Assembly (NCBI GenBank): GCA_001599295.1
Contig: BCGN01000004.1
Location: 558,346 to 622,345 of the forward strand
Reading direction: 5' to 3'
Length of the DNA: 64,000 bases
Origin: Sporopachydermia quercuum
Taxonomy: Eukaryota > Ascomycota > Sporopachydermiomycetes > Sporopachydermiales > Sporopachydermiaceae
The position numbers and the translations under genes are program-made. The notes beneath the pieces are model-generated. The model did not search any database and had not been told where the DNA came from. It saw only the letters and a list, made by a program, of their open reading frames with translations. Every line of letters begins with the position of its first letter. The first letter of the stretch is position 1. Shown here one piece after another: positions 44,742 through 55,808 of this stretch.

Positions 44742-46580
44742 ATGGCTAAGTTATCGCTGAAAATTAGCCATGGCGGAAGCAAGAAAAGGGTGGAAGTGTC
44801 AGAGAAGGGGAAGAAAGTCAAGAGTGCAGTTGACACCAAAGCGGCAGGCGAAATGTTAAGCAAGAATGAAATAGCTAAGCAAGCCAAGGGAATTGAAGAA
44901 TCACCAAAATATTACAATAATCTGAGTACTTTAATCAAACAGATTAGTTTGCTTACGAAAAAGATCAAAAAAGGTGAAAAATCTGTAGTAGAAGGTGAAA
45001 CGAATGAAGAGAATCTTTTATATCTATTGTCAAGCTTATTCCGATGTTTTGGCATGTTAATGAAAAAAGGTGTTCTAGTATCAGGAATGAGGAATACTAT
45101 TTCAATTGAAAGCAATGAAGAACCAGTTAATCCTGCCTCTAAAATTAATATTTGGCTCAGAACAAGATACCATGATTTTACTTCGAGATTGTTAAAGCTA
45201 ATGAGAGCCCCTGTAAATGAAGATGATTTGGATACAAGTGTATCCATTGCCTTTGCTTCTTTATCTGTTCTGCTAAGGCTAGTGAAAGAGGAGTCAATTT
45301 ATTTTGCCCCTAATGATGGCGAAAAGTATTTTTCTACAAAATTGTTCAACTCTATTGCTGAGTCTTTATTATACTCTTCTATAGAATTTGGAGTAGAAGA
45401 AGGTGAAGCTATTATGGAACAATTTGTTGAACAATATTTTTCGAAGTATAACGACATCCGTTATTACTTTTTCACTGAATCTTGTGAAATAGTGAAAACG
45501 GCACGAGAGAGTAAAACCAAAGAAGAACAACAACATTTATTTTCTAACATATTTATGATTCTCACATCGATGAAATCCCTCGACGTGAAAGAAGCAAGTC
45601 TTGCAGAATTAACAAAGAGTAGTATCAGCAATGAAGAGAACGCCAAATCTAAGGGTATTTACAGTTGGGTATCTAATACACCTTCCAAAGCATTTAAGGA
45701 AGGACCAAGAAAAACAGCAGTTCAAAAACTATGGATTGAAACGCTGAAATTGTCATTAAGTAGCTCACAGTATAAATCTGTATTGTTTGTTCTTCATAAA
45801 CGAATTATCCCTTTCTTTGCTAACCCTCATTACTTGATGGATTTCCTTACTGAGTGTTACGATTTTGGCGAAGGAGTTATACCAATTCTCGCATTAAATG
45901 GACTATTTGAGTTGATCCGAAAGCATAACTTGGATTATCCTAAATTTTACGATAAGCTGTACTCGCTATTCAATGACAGTTTGCTCCACATGGTTTACCG
46001 CTCAAGATTCATAAGATTATCTGATCTTTTTTTATCATCAACCCATTTACCAGCTGCTCTTGTTGGAGCTTTCATCAAAAGAATGGCAAGGTTGACTTTA
46101 ACTGCTCCTCCTGCTGGAACTGCTATTGTTATTCCTTTCATATATAACCTACTGAAGAGACATCCTACTTGCATGATTTTAATTCATAAACCAAAACATT
46201 TCGATTCTATTAGTATTTCAAATGAGAATAGTGATCCTTTCAACAATGATGAAAAAGATCCATTGAAATCAAATGCACTGGACTCTTCAATATGGGAAAT
46301 TGAAACACTCACAACCCATTATCATCCAAACGTTGCAACATTAGCCAGGATATTCTCCGAACCTTTCCATAAACCTAAATATAATATGGAAGATTTCTTA
46401 GATTTGAGTTACTCTACAATGCTTGATGCCGAGAAAAGCAAGAGGATCCGGGATTCAAGATTACCTGCAATAGAATATGAAGAATGGGATGAAACCGTGA
46501 AAGAAGGAACTCATCGTCATAATAATGGTGATGATGATGAGAATTTGAAAACAGTGTATTTAGAAGGATGGGTCATCTAA
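44742..46580 (+). CDS. NOC4: NOC4 (UTP19), nucleolar 40S biogenesis factor, CBF/MAK21 family
   Basis: I start at the ATG at 44742 (MAKLSLKISHGG); an in-frame ATG 15 codons earlier encodes an unlikely hydrophobic extension. The resulting 612-residue protein has a basic N-terminus and the Noc4/CBF-domain C-terminal half. That half includes NPHYLMDFLTECYDFGEG, ILALNGLFELI, HLPAALVGAFIKRMARLTLTAPP and the C-terminal YEEWDETV. Noc4 pairs with Nop14 in the small-subunit processome and is needed for export of 40S precursors. Length is close to S. cerevisiae Noc4 (552), with a modest acidic insertion near 515-530 and an acidic tail. No intron is needed. It converges on TPC1. Confidence 0.93.
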   Translation: MAKLSLKISHGGSKKRVEVSEKGKKVKSAVDTKAAGEMLSKNEIAKQAKGIEESPKYYNNLSTLIKQISLLTKKIKKGEKSVVEGETNEENLLYLLSSLFRCFGMLMKKGVLVSGMRNTISIESNEEPVNPASKINIWLRTRYHDFTSRLLKLMRAPVNEDDLDTSVSIAFASLSVLLRLVKEESIYFAPNDGEKYFSTKLFNSIAESLLYSSIEFGVEEGEAIMEQFVEQYFSKYNDIRYYFFTESCEIVKTARESKTKEEQQHLFSNIFMILTSMKSLDVKEASLAELTKSSISNEENAKSKGIYSWVSNTPSKAFKEGPRKTAVQKLWIETLKLSLSSSQYKSVLFVLHKRIIPFFANPHYLMDFLTECYDFGEGVIPILALNGLFELIRKHNLDYPKFYDKLYSLFNDSLLHMVYRSRFIRLSDLFLSSTHLPAALVGAFIKRMARLTLTAPPAGTAIVIPFIYNLLKRHPTCMILIHKPKHFDSISISNENSDPFNNDEKDPLKSNALDSSIWEIETLTTHYHPNVATLARIFSEPFHKPKYNMEDFLDLSYSTMLDAEKSKRIRDSRLPAIEYEEWDETVKEGTHRHNNGDDDENLKTVYLEGWVI

Positions 46581-46817
46581 AAAGGAGAGATGAATAAATA
46601 ATAGATTGGTTACTATAAATACAAAAGTAATGTTATCATTCATCATATGATTTATTCTATTAGTATTTTAAGTGAATACTAAACTATAATAATCTATGCA
46701 GAAATATGCAGAAATAAATAAGCCGTAAAAATAATTTTTATCTCATTTCAAAACGTTAACACTAGAAAAATTATAATCCTTCCCCTCATAAAAAGCGATA
46801 TCACACATTATCATACA

Positions 46818-47910
46818 TCAACAATCATTCCCTATACCTTTATACTTATGAATCATTCTCAAGGAAACTTCATAAAACCAAATAGACAAAGCACTACTTG
46901 GTGCAGCTTTAAGCAATGATACAAAATAACCTTTGTACAGTCCACGTACACCTTCCTGGCGTAATACTATGAACAAGCATCCTAGAATACTTCTGGGATA
47001 CCGTGGAACGCCTTTCACAATGTATCTTAACCTATCAGGACCTTGAACTTGAAGTCTTCTCCGTACTAAATCTAATGGAAAAACAATTCCTTTAGACAAA
47101 GTACCAGCAATTATTCCACATATTGGTTCCAGCAGATTAGGGGTAGTTACAGGTTCCAATAATCTTCTAGCTGTTTCATATGAAAAAAATAATGAACCCA
47201 TATATGGAGCCACTGCTAATAGTGCAGGACTCAAACCTGAATAAAAGGCCGATAAACCTTCTCTAGTATAAATATGATGAATCGCATTTGGTATAGACGT
47301 GAAAATTCGATCAGCTCCGTTTCCTTGAATCGCAAATCTCGTTCTAAGTACATCAAACGGATACGTGGCTGCAACACTTGTACAGCCACCTGTTGCTCCT
47401 GATATGAATGACTGAATCTCTGATGGCAACCTATAATTATATTTCTGTTGTAGTCTGTTCAGCACTTGATTGGTAGTATTATATGTTGAAAACTGTACAG
47501 CCCCATATAATAAATATAGCAGTTCAGCCGATATATTTCCTTTCCAAAAACCCCTGAATCCTTCCTCTCTGATTATTGTTTCAACAGACTTTATCAGTCC
47601 GTTATATTTTGTTTCATGCCCTGATTTCACTTGAAGTTGAAATCGTATTTTCAACACGTCTAATGGAGATATTATCAGTCTAAATGAATATGTTAATAGA
47701 CTAGCCAATTGATAAATGACTGGAATTGAGCTATTCATTCTAGCTTAATAAGTCACTAATCTATTACATCTGAGTTCTGTAGCTTCCTGTAGCTTCTATC
47801 GAATTAAACTAATGTTGAACTTACCTTACCGCAGCACCGGAAAATGCACCACTGATAATAGCATCCCTATTATCAACCAAAGATTCTCTGTGTAAATGAT
47901 CACTCGCCAT
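46818..47910 (-). CDS. TPC1: Mitochondrial thiamine pyrophosphate carrier, TPC1 type
   Basis: Exon 1 (47910-47825) encodes MASDHLHRES through SGAFSGAAV. Intron 47824-47701 (124 nt) starts GTAAGT and ends CTAG, and splitting Ser29 restores the helix-1 pattern SGAFSGA-SLL. Exon 2 (47700-46818) completes 322 residues. All three carrier signatures are present: SPLDVLKIR (about 40), YPFDVLRTR (about 142) and FPLDLVRRR (about 236). Six transmembrane helices are expected in the inner mitochondrial membrane. The set of contact residues and FWKGN, TYPFDVLRTRF and VPRYPRS most resemble yeast Tpc1, which imports thiamine pyrophosphate for matrix enzymes. Substrate assignment within this superfamily is less certain than family membership. 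No clear TACTAAC is visible in the intron, unlike most others here. Confidence 0.88.
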
Positions 47911-49682
47911 TTGTATAAGTTTTCTCCAACAGTCTAGTTTGTGTTAAAGGCAGAAAAAATACCTTTCTTCTCTTCATTCAANTATATGCAATTAGCAAAG
48001 CCAGTACAAGAAACAGAAAACATCAATTACTGTGACTATGCCTTCTTCTTTCAAATTCTTTACCTTATTCTATCAATGTCACGTTCGCCTCATCATTAGA
48101 AGCTTTCTCCAAGAAATAAGGGTTTTGAGAACCAAGTAACTGATTTAACTCTGCTTTAATTAAACTGTTCTTGGGCCTGCTTATTTTTCTACTCTATTGA
48201 TAGTCCGTGAGTAGGTAAAATAAGAATCAGTGCTTCTCAAGTTCTAAATCTTTTGTTGTGTTTCGAGTAACATTTACACCTCATCTGAAACGCAGTAACG
48301 TCATCAAATAACTCAACCAATAATATATTTTCTTCTCTTAGAAAGTACTTGAGTGCACATACACATAAATGATTATATAGAGATAGCAATGATTCATGCT
48401 AATCTTGCTTTAATACCGGAGAAATAAATTTATTACCAGAAAACTTCTTTTTACCGAATCGGGTATAGGAAGGATATAGTTCGTTCATTCCATTCTGGTG
48501 GAGAACTTTAGTAGCATTGGCGAGGGAAAATGGGTATTAGAACAGAATGAATGGTAAACAGTGATTAGTGACTAAGAAGCGACAGTCATCTATATAGAGT
48601 GAAATATAGATTTCAGTAAAGTTTTTCTATTCTGTTAGTTAGAGGAGAGGATATTTACTAGCATATTTAGCAAGTATAGTGGAAATATAGTAAAAGGGTA
48701 TGCATTTAAAAGAGATAATAAAAGAGGAGAAAGAGTGGAGATAAGGTTGAAGAAATATGTAGATATGATGCATTGTTCTGCAGGTTGGGATATTCTGTCA
48801 AACTTTCTGATAATAGTGTAAAACAGGAATGGTTACTTTCCAACCATCAGATTGTTTGATAATAGTACAAATATTGTTTTTCTGTTGTAATTCAACAGTA
48901 GAGTATGTATTGGATAAGGGGATTCGTCATTCAAAAAGCTAGAACTTGGGGTTTATGTATGCATCAATTCCATGCAAGGAACTTTATTGAACTTTAGCGT
49001 AGACAGTATCTTTCTGGAGCTTTCGAGGATCAACCTCATCAATGACTCAAGATAATGTAGTAGAGTTTTGACCAAGCTTTTTATAGAACAGTCTGCCTCT
49101 ATTTTCTGTATGTCATTTCACTTTCACAGCTATTACATACTGTTAATTATAAACTTTGCTCCTGCTCATTTAAGTTTAATCCTTTAGTCTCTGTAGGTTT
49201 ATAGCCTAACTCTATCTTCCCTTTAATGATCAATTGACGAGCAAACATTATCTTGCGTACTGGTTCCTATTTTTTCTTAATTCACCTACATAGGTGAATA
49301 GCAGCAGTTTCATATTTAATGTATTTAACTACCTTGCAATTTACCTAAAGCATACAGCCTCATTCTTCTCATTCTCAAACAGTTACTTGTCAACAAGCAA
49401 CATAAAAGATTGATCAAGTATGTATAAATATGCAACATATGCAAATGATACGTAAATATACATGATTGTATTATTTTGCCTATTCGATATGGGACAGAAA
49501 TATTCCAGCAAAAACAAAAATATTCAAATCGTCCTTTTCTTCCTCTCGTAAGATTATCCGCTTCTTCACTGATAATTGATTATCGAAGCTTTTACTGAAA
49601 CTTATTTGTTCATTCAAAATTGATCCTTCGATTTCTTCAACGATCTATTATTTTACTGATTTTTGTGAATAATTTGCATAAA
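47911..49682. other. Divergent intergenic region, TPC1 and RRP46
   Basis: About 1.77 kb between divergent starts. I see no coding exon, tRNA or repeat that I can support; the sequence is AT-rich with single unresolved bases. Long for two housekeeping promoters, so an unnoticed ncRNA is possible. Confidence 0.45.
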
Positions 49683-50598
49683 ATGTCGACAAAAGATTCA
49701 ATACTTTTGTCTAGACTAGGAGCCGTCGATGGCTCTTGTGTATTAGAATCAGGACCTACAAGAGTCATCTGTTCAGTTTCTGGTCCAATTGAATCAAAAT
49801 CAAGGCAAGAGCGACCAACAGAAGCTGCTATTGAAGTTATTGTGCGTCCATCTGTTGGACTTCCTAGTATGTTCTATTACTGAGTGTTTAGTGAATGGTC
49901 TTACATATTCCTTAGGCATTTATTTCCACTTCAGTTTTTTTTCTATAAAATTATAATTGGGAACAAAGAATATAATACTAACAGGATTATTATTCTAGCT
50001 ACACGAGAGCATTTATTAGAACAAAAGCTTGCGGCTATTGTTTCTAATGTGATACTAAAAGAAAAATACCCACGGGCATTAATTCAGATTGTCGTCCAAT
50101 TCCTTGAAACGGGTGAACTGGTTGATTTTGTAAGTATTACTTTTGGCACAATGATATTTTCCGCCCTGTGACTATTCACTTTACTAGCTGCTAACGATGC
50201 TTTCCTTTCTTTAATTCCAGACCGCAAGAGAACTAGCCACAGGCATCAATAGCATTTTCTTANGTCTCATCAATGGTAATATTCCATTAAGGGTATCGTT
50301 TGGAGCTGTAGTGATATCATTAAAAGATAATAATACGACAGAGAATATCAAGGATAGACTAGTTATAAATCCAGATCAAACGGAAATGAGTGATTCGAAA
50401 TCAATTCATGTGATTGGATACGAACTGAAGGATGGTCAAGTAAGCGATTTACTTTTTTGTGAATCAAATGGCTCTTTTACTGAATATGACCTACTTGCAG
50501 TAATAGACGAAGCTGGTGTTGTTATCGAGAGAATTCATAAACGAATGAGAAAAGCAATTGCAAAAAATATCAATAATAAACTGATATGGAAAGATTAA
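49683..50598 (+). CDS. RRP46: RRP46, RNase PH-like exosome core subunit, 3 exons
   Basis: Exons 49683-49866, 49999-50129 and 50221-50598 give 230 residues (S. cerevisiae Rrp46 is 223). The pattern follows the family: RLGAVDGSC, VICSVSGPIE, RQERPTEAAIEVIVRPSVG, then TTREHLLEQKL across intron 1, YPRALIQIVVQ, and FTARELATGINSIFL across intron 2. Rrp46 is one of six PH-ring subunits of the RNA exosome. The yeast ring is catalytically inert and channels RNA to Rrp44 and Rrp6. Introns are 132 nt (GTATGT, TACTAAC) and 91 nt (GTAAGT, GCTAAC), with TCTAG and CCAG acceptors. The ATG at 49683 fits the family length; an upstream in-frame TTG is not used. One base (50263) is unresolved. Confidence 0.94.
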
Positions 50599-50906
50599 CA
50601 ACTTAATTAAATTGAGGAGTAGTGAGTTCTAGGTGACGTGTGAATACGAATACGAGTGAAGATGAGGATGTGATCACCTGTAATATAGCCATAATGCATT
50701 TTGCAATATATGCAATTCCTATCTGTAATGCGCATAAACACTGCTTTTCTAGAATTGTAACATTCACATATAGTTTTACTGATTCTTGCTAATAATCTAT
50801 AGATATACCAAGCCACGACTGACGCACCTACTATACATTAACTCAAATACCAAAGAAAACACAGTATTTTCAGTTTACTTATACAAAAATTGATACTTTT
50901 ATCTAT

Positions 50907-53900
50907 TTACAACTTAAGCTGTTCTAAATTACCAATCATTTGCTTGAAACCTTCAATTTCTGCGTCTAGAGTTTCTAAACGTTTAACATTTAATTCTTTA
51001 GCTTCAGTGCTAGCCTTTGCTGCAAAATCTGAGTTCATTGATTTCTCTAGGCCAACTTTTTGCTTCTCAAGCTTTTCAAGTTTTCCTTGTGCTTTAACAA
51101 TTTCAGCGTCTAAGTCAATCTGTCCTCTGACTAAAACATAAACTGTACATTCAGGAGAAACAACATCTAAAGCACAACCTTCAGGAGCAGCTTCTTCAGC
51201 CTTCAACACAGTGAAATCTTCAATCGTCTTAATTAGTGAAACAATACTTGCCTTTTGATTGGCAAGATTATTATAAACAGTTTCATTGCCAGCTTGAACA
51301 AATAATTTACCACTATGTTGAATACCGTATCTACCGAACACAGATCTAGCACTTTTAACGGTTTCTAAAACTAAATCATAAGCCTTTTCAGCCTCAGAAT
51401 TATCGAATTCCTTAATATATTCTGGATACTTAGCAACAACAATTGATGGAGTTTCGTCACCAGGTCTTTTTGGTAATCGTTGCCACATTTCCTCAGTAAC
51501 GTAGGGCATAAATGGATGAATCAACTTCAATGCTGAATCAATACAGGTGTAAAGAGTATCTCTAGCGGATTTTCTTTCAGCATCAGTTCCTTCTAAAATA
51601 AGATACTTAGAATTCTCAATGTAAACATCACATAATTCATATAACCAAAAGTTATAGATAGAAGATGTAGCATTAAAGAAATCCCGTTCATCTAGTGTCT
51701 TATTCAATTGTTCTGAACACTTGGTTAGTTTATGAAGGATCCATTTTTCAACCAAACTAGCATTTTCAGACAAAGAAGCTTCCTTTGATGGAACATAATC
51801 ATCGCCTAATCTCATAAGCACAAATTTGGTTGCTTGGTAAATCTTATTACAGAACTTTCTATAGCCCTCAACCCTTAAAATGTCTAAATTGATATCTCTA
51901 CCACCAGTTGTATAAGCACATAAAGCAAATCTTAAAGCATCAGTACCGCATTGTGGGATACCATTAGGATAACTAATCTTTTGACCAGCTTTAGCTTTCT
52001 CAACTTCACGAGGATCTAAATTACCAACTAATAATTTGTCACCTAAATCTTTAAGAGAAATACCAGAAATAACATCCAAAGGATCAACAACATTGCCTAA
52101 GGATTTAGACATCTTTCTTCCTTGAGCATCACGAACAAGAGAATGACAGAATACTTCTTTGAAAGGAATTTGACCGGTCATTTTAATGCCTAGCATAATC
52201 ATTCTAGAAACCCAGAAAAATAAAATATCCCAACCAGTTTCTAACATAGACATTGGATAAAAGAGTTTCATATCTTCAGTGTCTTCAGGCCAGCCAAGAG
52301 TAGAGAAAGGCCATAATCCAGAAGAGAACCAAGTATCCAAAACATCNTCATCTTGCTCTAGAACAAAAGATTTATCAGGGAATGCAGCCTTAGCTTTCTC
52401 TTCTGCTTCTTCATATGTTCTACCAGCGACCCACCATTGGCCGTCATTCTTATCTTGTTCAACTTCATCTTCAATGTTAACAAAATAAACTGGACATCTA
52501 TGACCCCACCAGAGTTGTCTAGAGATACACCAATCTTGAACGTTTTCCAACCAAGAAAAGTATTCAGCTTCTGAAGACTTGGGAGTAATAGTAATCTTTC
52601 CTTGTTTCACAGCATCTAAAGCATCATAGGCCATTTGCTTCTGAGAAACCCACCATTGAGGTTTTAATAAAGGTTCAATGATATCACCAGATTTTGAGCA
52701 TAAAGGAATAGTCATAGCGTTGTCTTGTTGGCCAATTAACAAACCTTTCTTATCTAGTTCAACTAAAACTTTCTTTCTAGCATCAAATCTCTTTATGCCA
52801 ACCCATTCAGGACCGCAAGATTCATTCAATAAACCATCATCAGTAAGAATATTGATAATTTCAAGATTATGACGTAAACCAGTGTTGTAATCGTTGGGAT
52901 CGTGAGCAGGAGTAATCTTCACAGCACCAGTACCAAATTCCATATCAACAGCTTCATCATCAAGAATAATTGGAATATCTCTATCAATAAATGGGTGACG
53001 AGCAAATTTACCATGCAAATGTGTATAACGAGGATCCTTAGGATGAACAGCAATACCAGTATCACCAAACATTGTTTCCGGACGAGTAGTAGCAACGATA
53101 ACCTTTTCATCGGAATCTTTGATTGGATAAGCAAATGATGTTAAAACACCAAACTCAACTTTTTCATCATATCCAGGAACTGATAACAATGTTCTACCGG
53201 GAATTTCCTTATTATCAACTTCTAAATTAGACAAGGCAGTATTCAGATGAACAGACCAATTAACTAATCTTGCTGCTCTATAAATAACACCTTCATCGTG
53301 TAATCTTACAAAAGTTTCAATAACGGAATTACTTAGGTTTGGATCTAGAGTAAATGCTTCTCTAGACCAATCGTATGAAGCACCTAATCTCTTAACTTGA
53401 CCTTTGATTCTAGCATGATATTCTGTTTTCCATTTCCATACTAATTCAACAAATTTTTCTCTACCATAATCATGTCTAGTTTTCTTTTCTTTAGCCCATA
53501 TCATTTTTTCAACAACAGATTGAGTTGCAATACCTGCATGATCAAATCCTGGTAAAAATAAAGTAGTTTTACCTTTCATACGATTGAAACGAATAAGACA
53601 ATCTTGAATAGCAATTGTTAAAGCATGTCCAATATGTAAAGCACCTGTAACATTTGGTGGGGGTGCAGGTATAGAGAAAACTCCTTCAGGCTTAACAGCA
53701 CCATCTTCTGTAAATTGGGGCTTGAAAAATCCTTGCTTATCCCACCACTCGTACCATGAGGATTCAACGATCTCAGGATTATAAGCCTTCAAAGCTGGGT
53801 TTTCTAATGAAACTAACACTTTTTTGTCGCCAGGTACGGTTGTATCAGTAAATTCGGGAATTGGTTCAGCAACTTTTTTTGGTTTCTTCTCTTTCTTGCT

Positions 53901-54348
53901 ACCACCAGAAGCTGCAGATTGGGCAGCTTGAGCATCGTGATTCTTTTTCTGCTTAGCAAGAAATTTTGCTAGTTTTTCTGCTTTCTTCTTCTCTTTTTCA
54001 ATCTCTTTTGCTGTTTTAACCTTCTTTTCAAGAATTGCAGCAGCTACTTGTTCAGCCACTTTCTTTTCTTCTTGTGACATTATGGACGAACTGGAAATAT
54101 TCCTTATAGTGGATTTTGATTTAATAAAGACCTATTGATGAAATTGTTAATGACCTGTTACAGACTGGTAACTTAAAAGTATGATATTTAGTTCTTATTG
54201 GCTTTTGCAGATCCTTCCTTCCTTTCTTTTCTTTTCTATTGCTTACTTTCGATGTGATACAATTATTAACACTATTACTGGGAATACACGCACTCCTCTT
54301 GTGAATACCAACAGCACGATTTAATCCAAGAATCAATCTCCGTTGCAT
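50907..54348 (-). CDS. VAS1: Valyl-tRNA synthetase, probably dual cytosolic and mitochondrial, with a leader intron
   Basis: The main exon encodes 1057 residues from the ATG at 54080: a Lys/Ala-rich N-terminal extension, then the class I catalytic core. HIGH is at 149-152 (GALHIGHAL), KMSKS is in [10 protein letters not shown], the CP1 editing domain and anticodon-binding domain follow, and a C-terminal coiled coil closes the protein. Upstream, an ATG at 54348 opens 34 codons ([19 protein letters not shown]...) ending at GTAAGC. Splicing 54246-54132 to a CAATAG acceptor adds 17 open codons that run in frame into the 54080 ATG. The resulting 51-residue leader has no Asp or Glu and many Arg/Lys/Ser, an ideal mitochondrial presequence, and makes a 1108-residue form. 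S. cerevisiae Vas1 (1104) likewise uses two in-frame ATGs for mitochondrial and cytosolic forms. The intron is my inference. One unresolved base (52347) is a Glu/Asp third position. Confidence 0.93.
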
Positions 54349-55808
54349 ATATATAACCAGTGAAACAGTCTAATTTTATTTAATCAAAACAACAAACTAC
54401 CGATGACTAATTCACTAGAAAAACTAAACTAATCTGTCGATTATATTAATCTATCCTTAGTCAATGTTTAAGCAGAATAATTAATCAGAATCTAAAGTCC
54501 CAATCAAGCTACATAAAACCTTCAACTTTTCCCATTTATTTCTATTATGAAACAACAAGAAATCTCATATGTTTACTCAGGACTGTTTTTTATTCTCTCG
54601 TGCTTACATCAATGCTACTTCATCCAAAGTTTCCGTAATTGAGTCATTCTTATTCCAATCTTCACTCTCACCGTACTGAATTCACATACTTTTTCGATTT
54701 CGACGACAATGCAGCTAAAAATTTCCACTCTTAAATAGGAATCTGAAAANTTTTCCTATAAGAGGAAGGTTGGCCAATACTTGTACATGTAATATTTTGG
54801 GGGCAGGTGGGAGATAAACATGAGCTGAGAGATGAAGTAAGGTGGATAAGGATTCGGACGGGGTTGGGATCAGAAGGAGAAAGCAAAGGCAGCCTCAACG
54901 AAGATATAATAATGGAAAGAGTAATAGACAATCTTTAAGATTAGTAAAAGGAGTAAATAGTAGGTATTTGTTGATTGTAATTAAGAAGGAATGAAAAGTA
55001 GAATATGAGTTGAGAATGAGATAGAGTACGGGCCGTACATATTTATTGATGATGTTATCGATTATTGATGAAGGTGAAGCATATGTTGCCGCAATACAAA
55101 AGATGTATTGTATTGTAATGTGTTGTTGATTCAGTTAACTGAAAAAGTGAAACATTCACTGTAGTTGTAGTAAATCTATTTCCGTAAATACCTATCCTTG
55201 AAATGAAGTTGTGAGGTTGGTACTAGATGTATGAAAAATGAAGTCGTAACTCTTTCTAAGACGCCAAAATTCTACTAGTATGCGCTAATGAAATCTACAA
55301 GCAACTCTAATCCTGAACATCCATTCTCGTACTAGGTATTGACTGTGTTCAATACCTAGTAACTAGTCTCAGCGACTCAAGAGGTTATGCTTCCTCAAGA
55401 TTTTTGGTCCATAAAACATAAGTCAGTGTTTTCAAAACATTATCATTAACTCATGTCTTTATTCAATGGAATTGACAAATTCAATTACTTTCAACACTAC
55501 ATGCCTCAATATGCTCTATCTACATGCTCATGCATATTGCACATGTAAAGTTTCTTCCTTTTATTACTTTTTTGCTCACTCTTTAATATCAAATAGCACT
55601 TTGAGGCACATTATTATCTACTTATCTTTGATCATACATTATAGTGAATAACGAAATTTCATTTTAAGTATCTGATTGCTCTAAAAGTTGGGAGATATTT
55701 TCGTAACGATCTCAACCGATCTATGCTTGATATCGATTCTCTGAGGTAAGATTAGAGTGAAGTGCAAATAAATATACTGCTTGCTGAATTTTCTTTCTTA
55801 CTACTTCA
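54349..55808. other. Divergent intergenic region, VAS1 and PRP31
   Basis: About 1.46 kb between divergent starts. The only strong structure is a perfect 12-bp inverted repeat at 55330-55361. Short open frames (54731-54931 minus, 55466-55651 plus) look random. Confidence 0.5.
55330..55361. repeat. Perfect 12-bp inverted repeat with 8-base loop
   Basis: TACTAGGTATTG is followed by an 8-base spacer and its exact reverse complement CAATACCTAGTA. It lies about 450 bases upstream of PRP31. It could be a dimeric protein-binding site or an RNA hairpin in an upstream transcript. Confidence 0.75.

Noticed and set aside
54121-54348. Separate 75-residue gene upstream of VAS1
   Set aside because: Reading straight through gives a protein of no known family. 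Its first 34 codons end at a splice donor and join VAS1 in frame, so a VAS1 leader exon explains it better.
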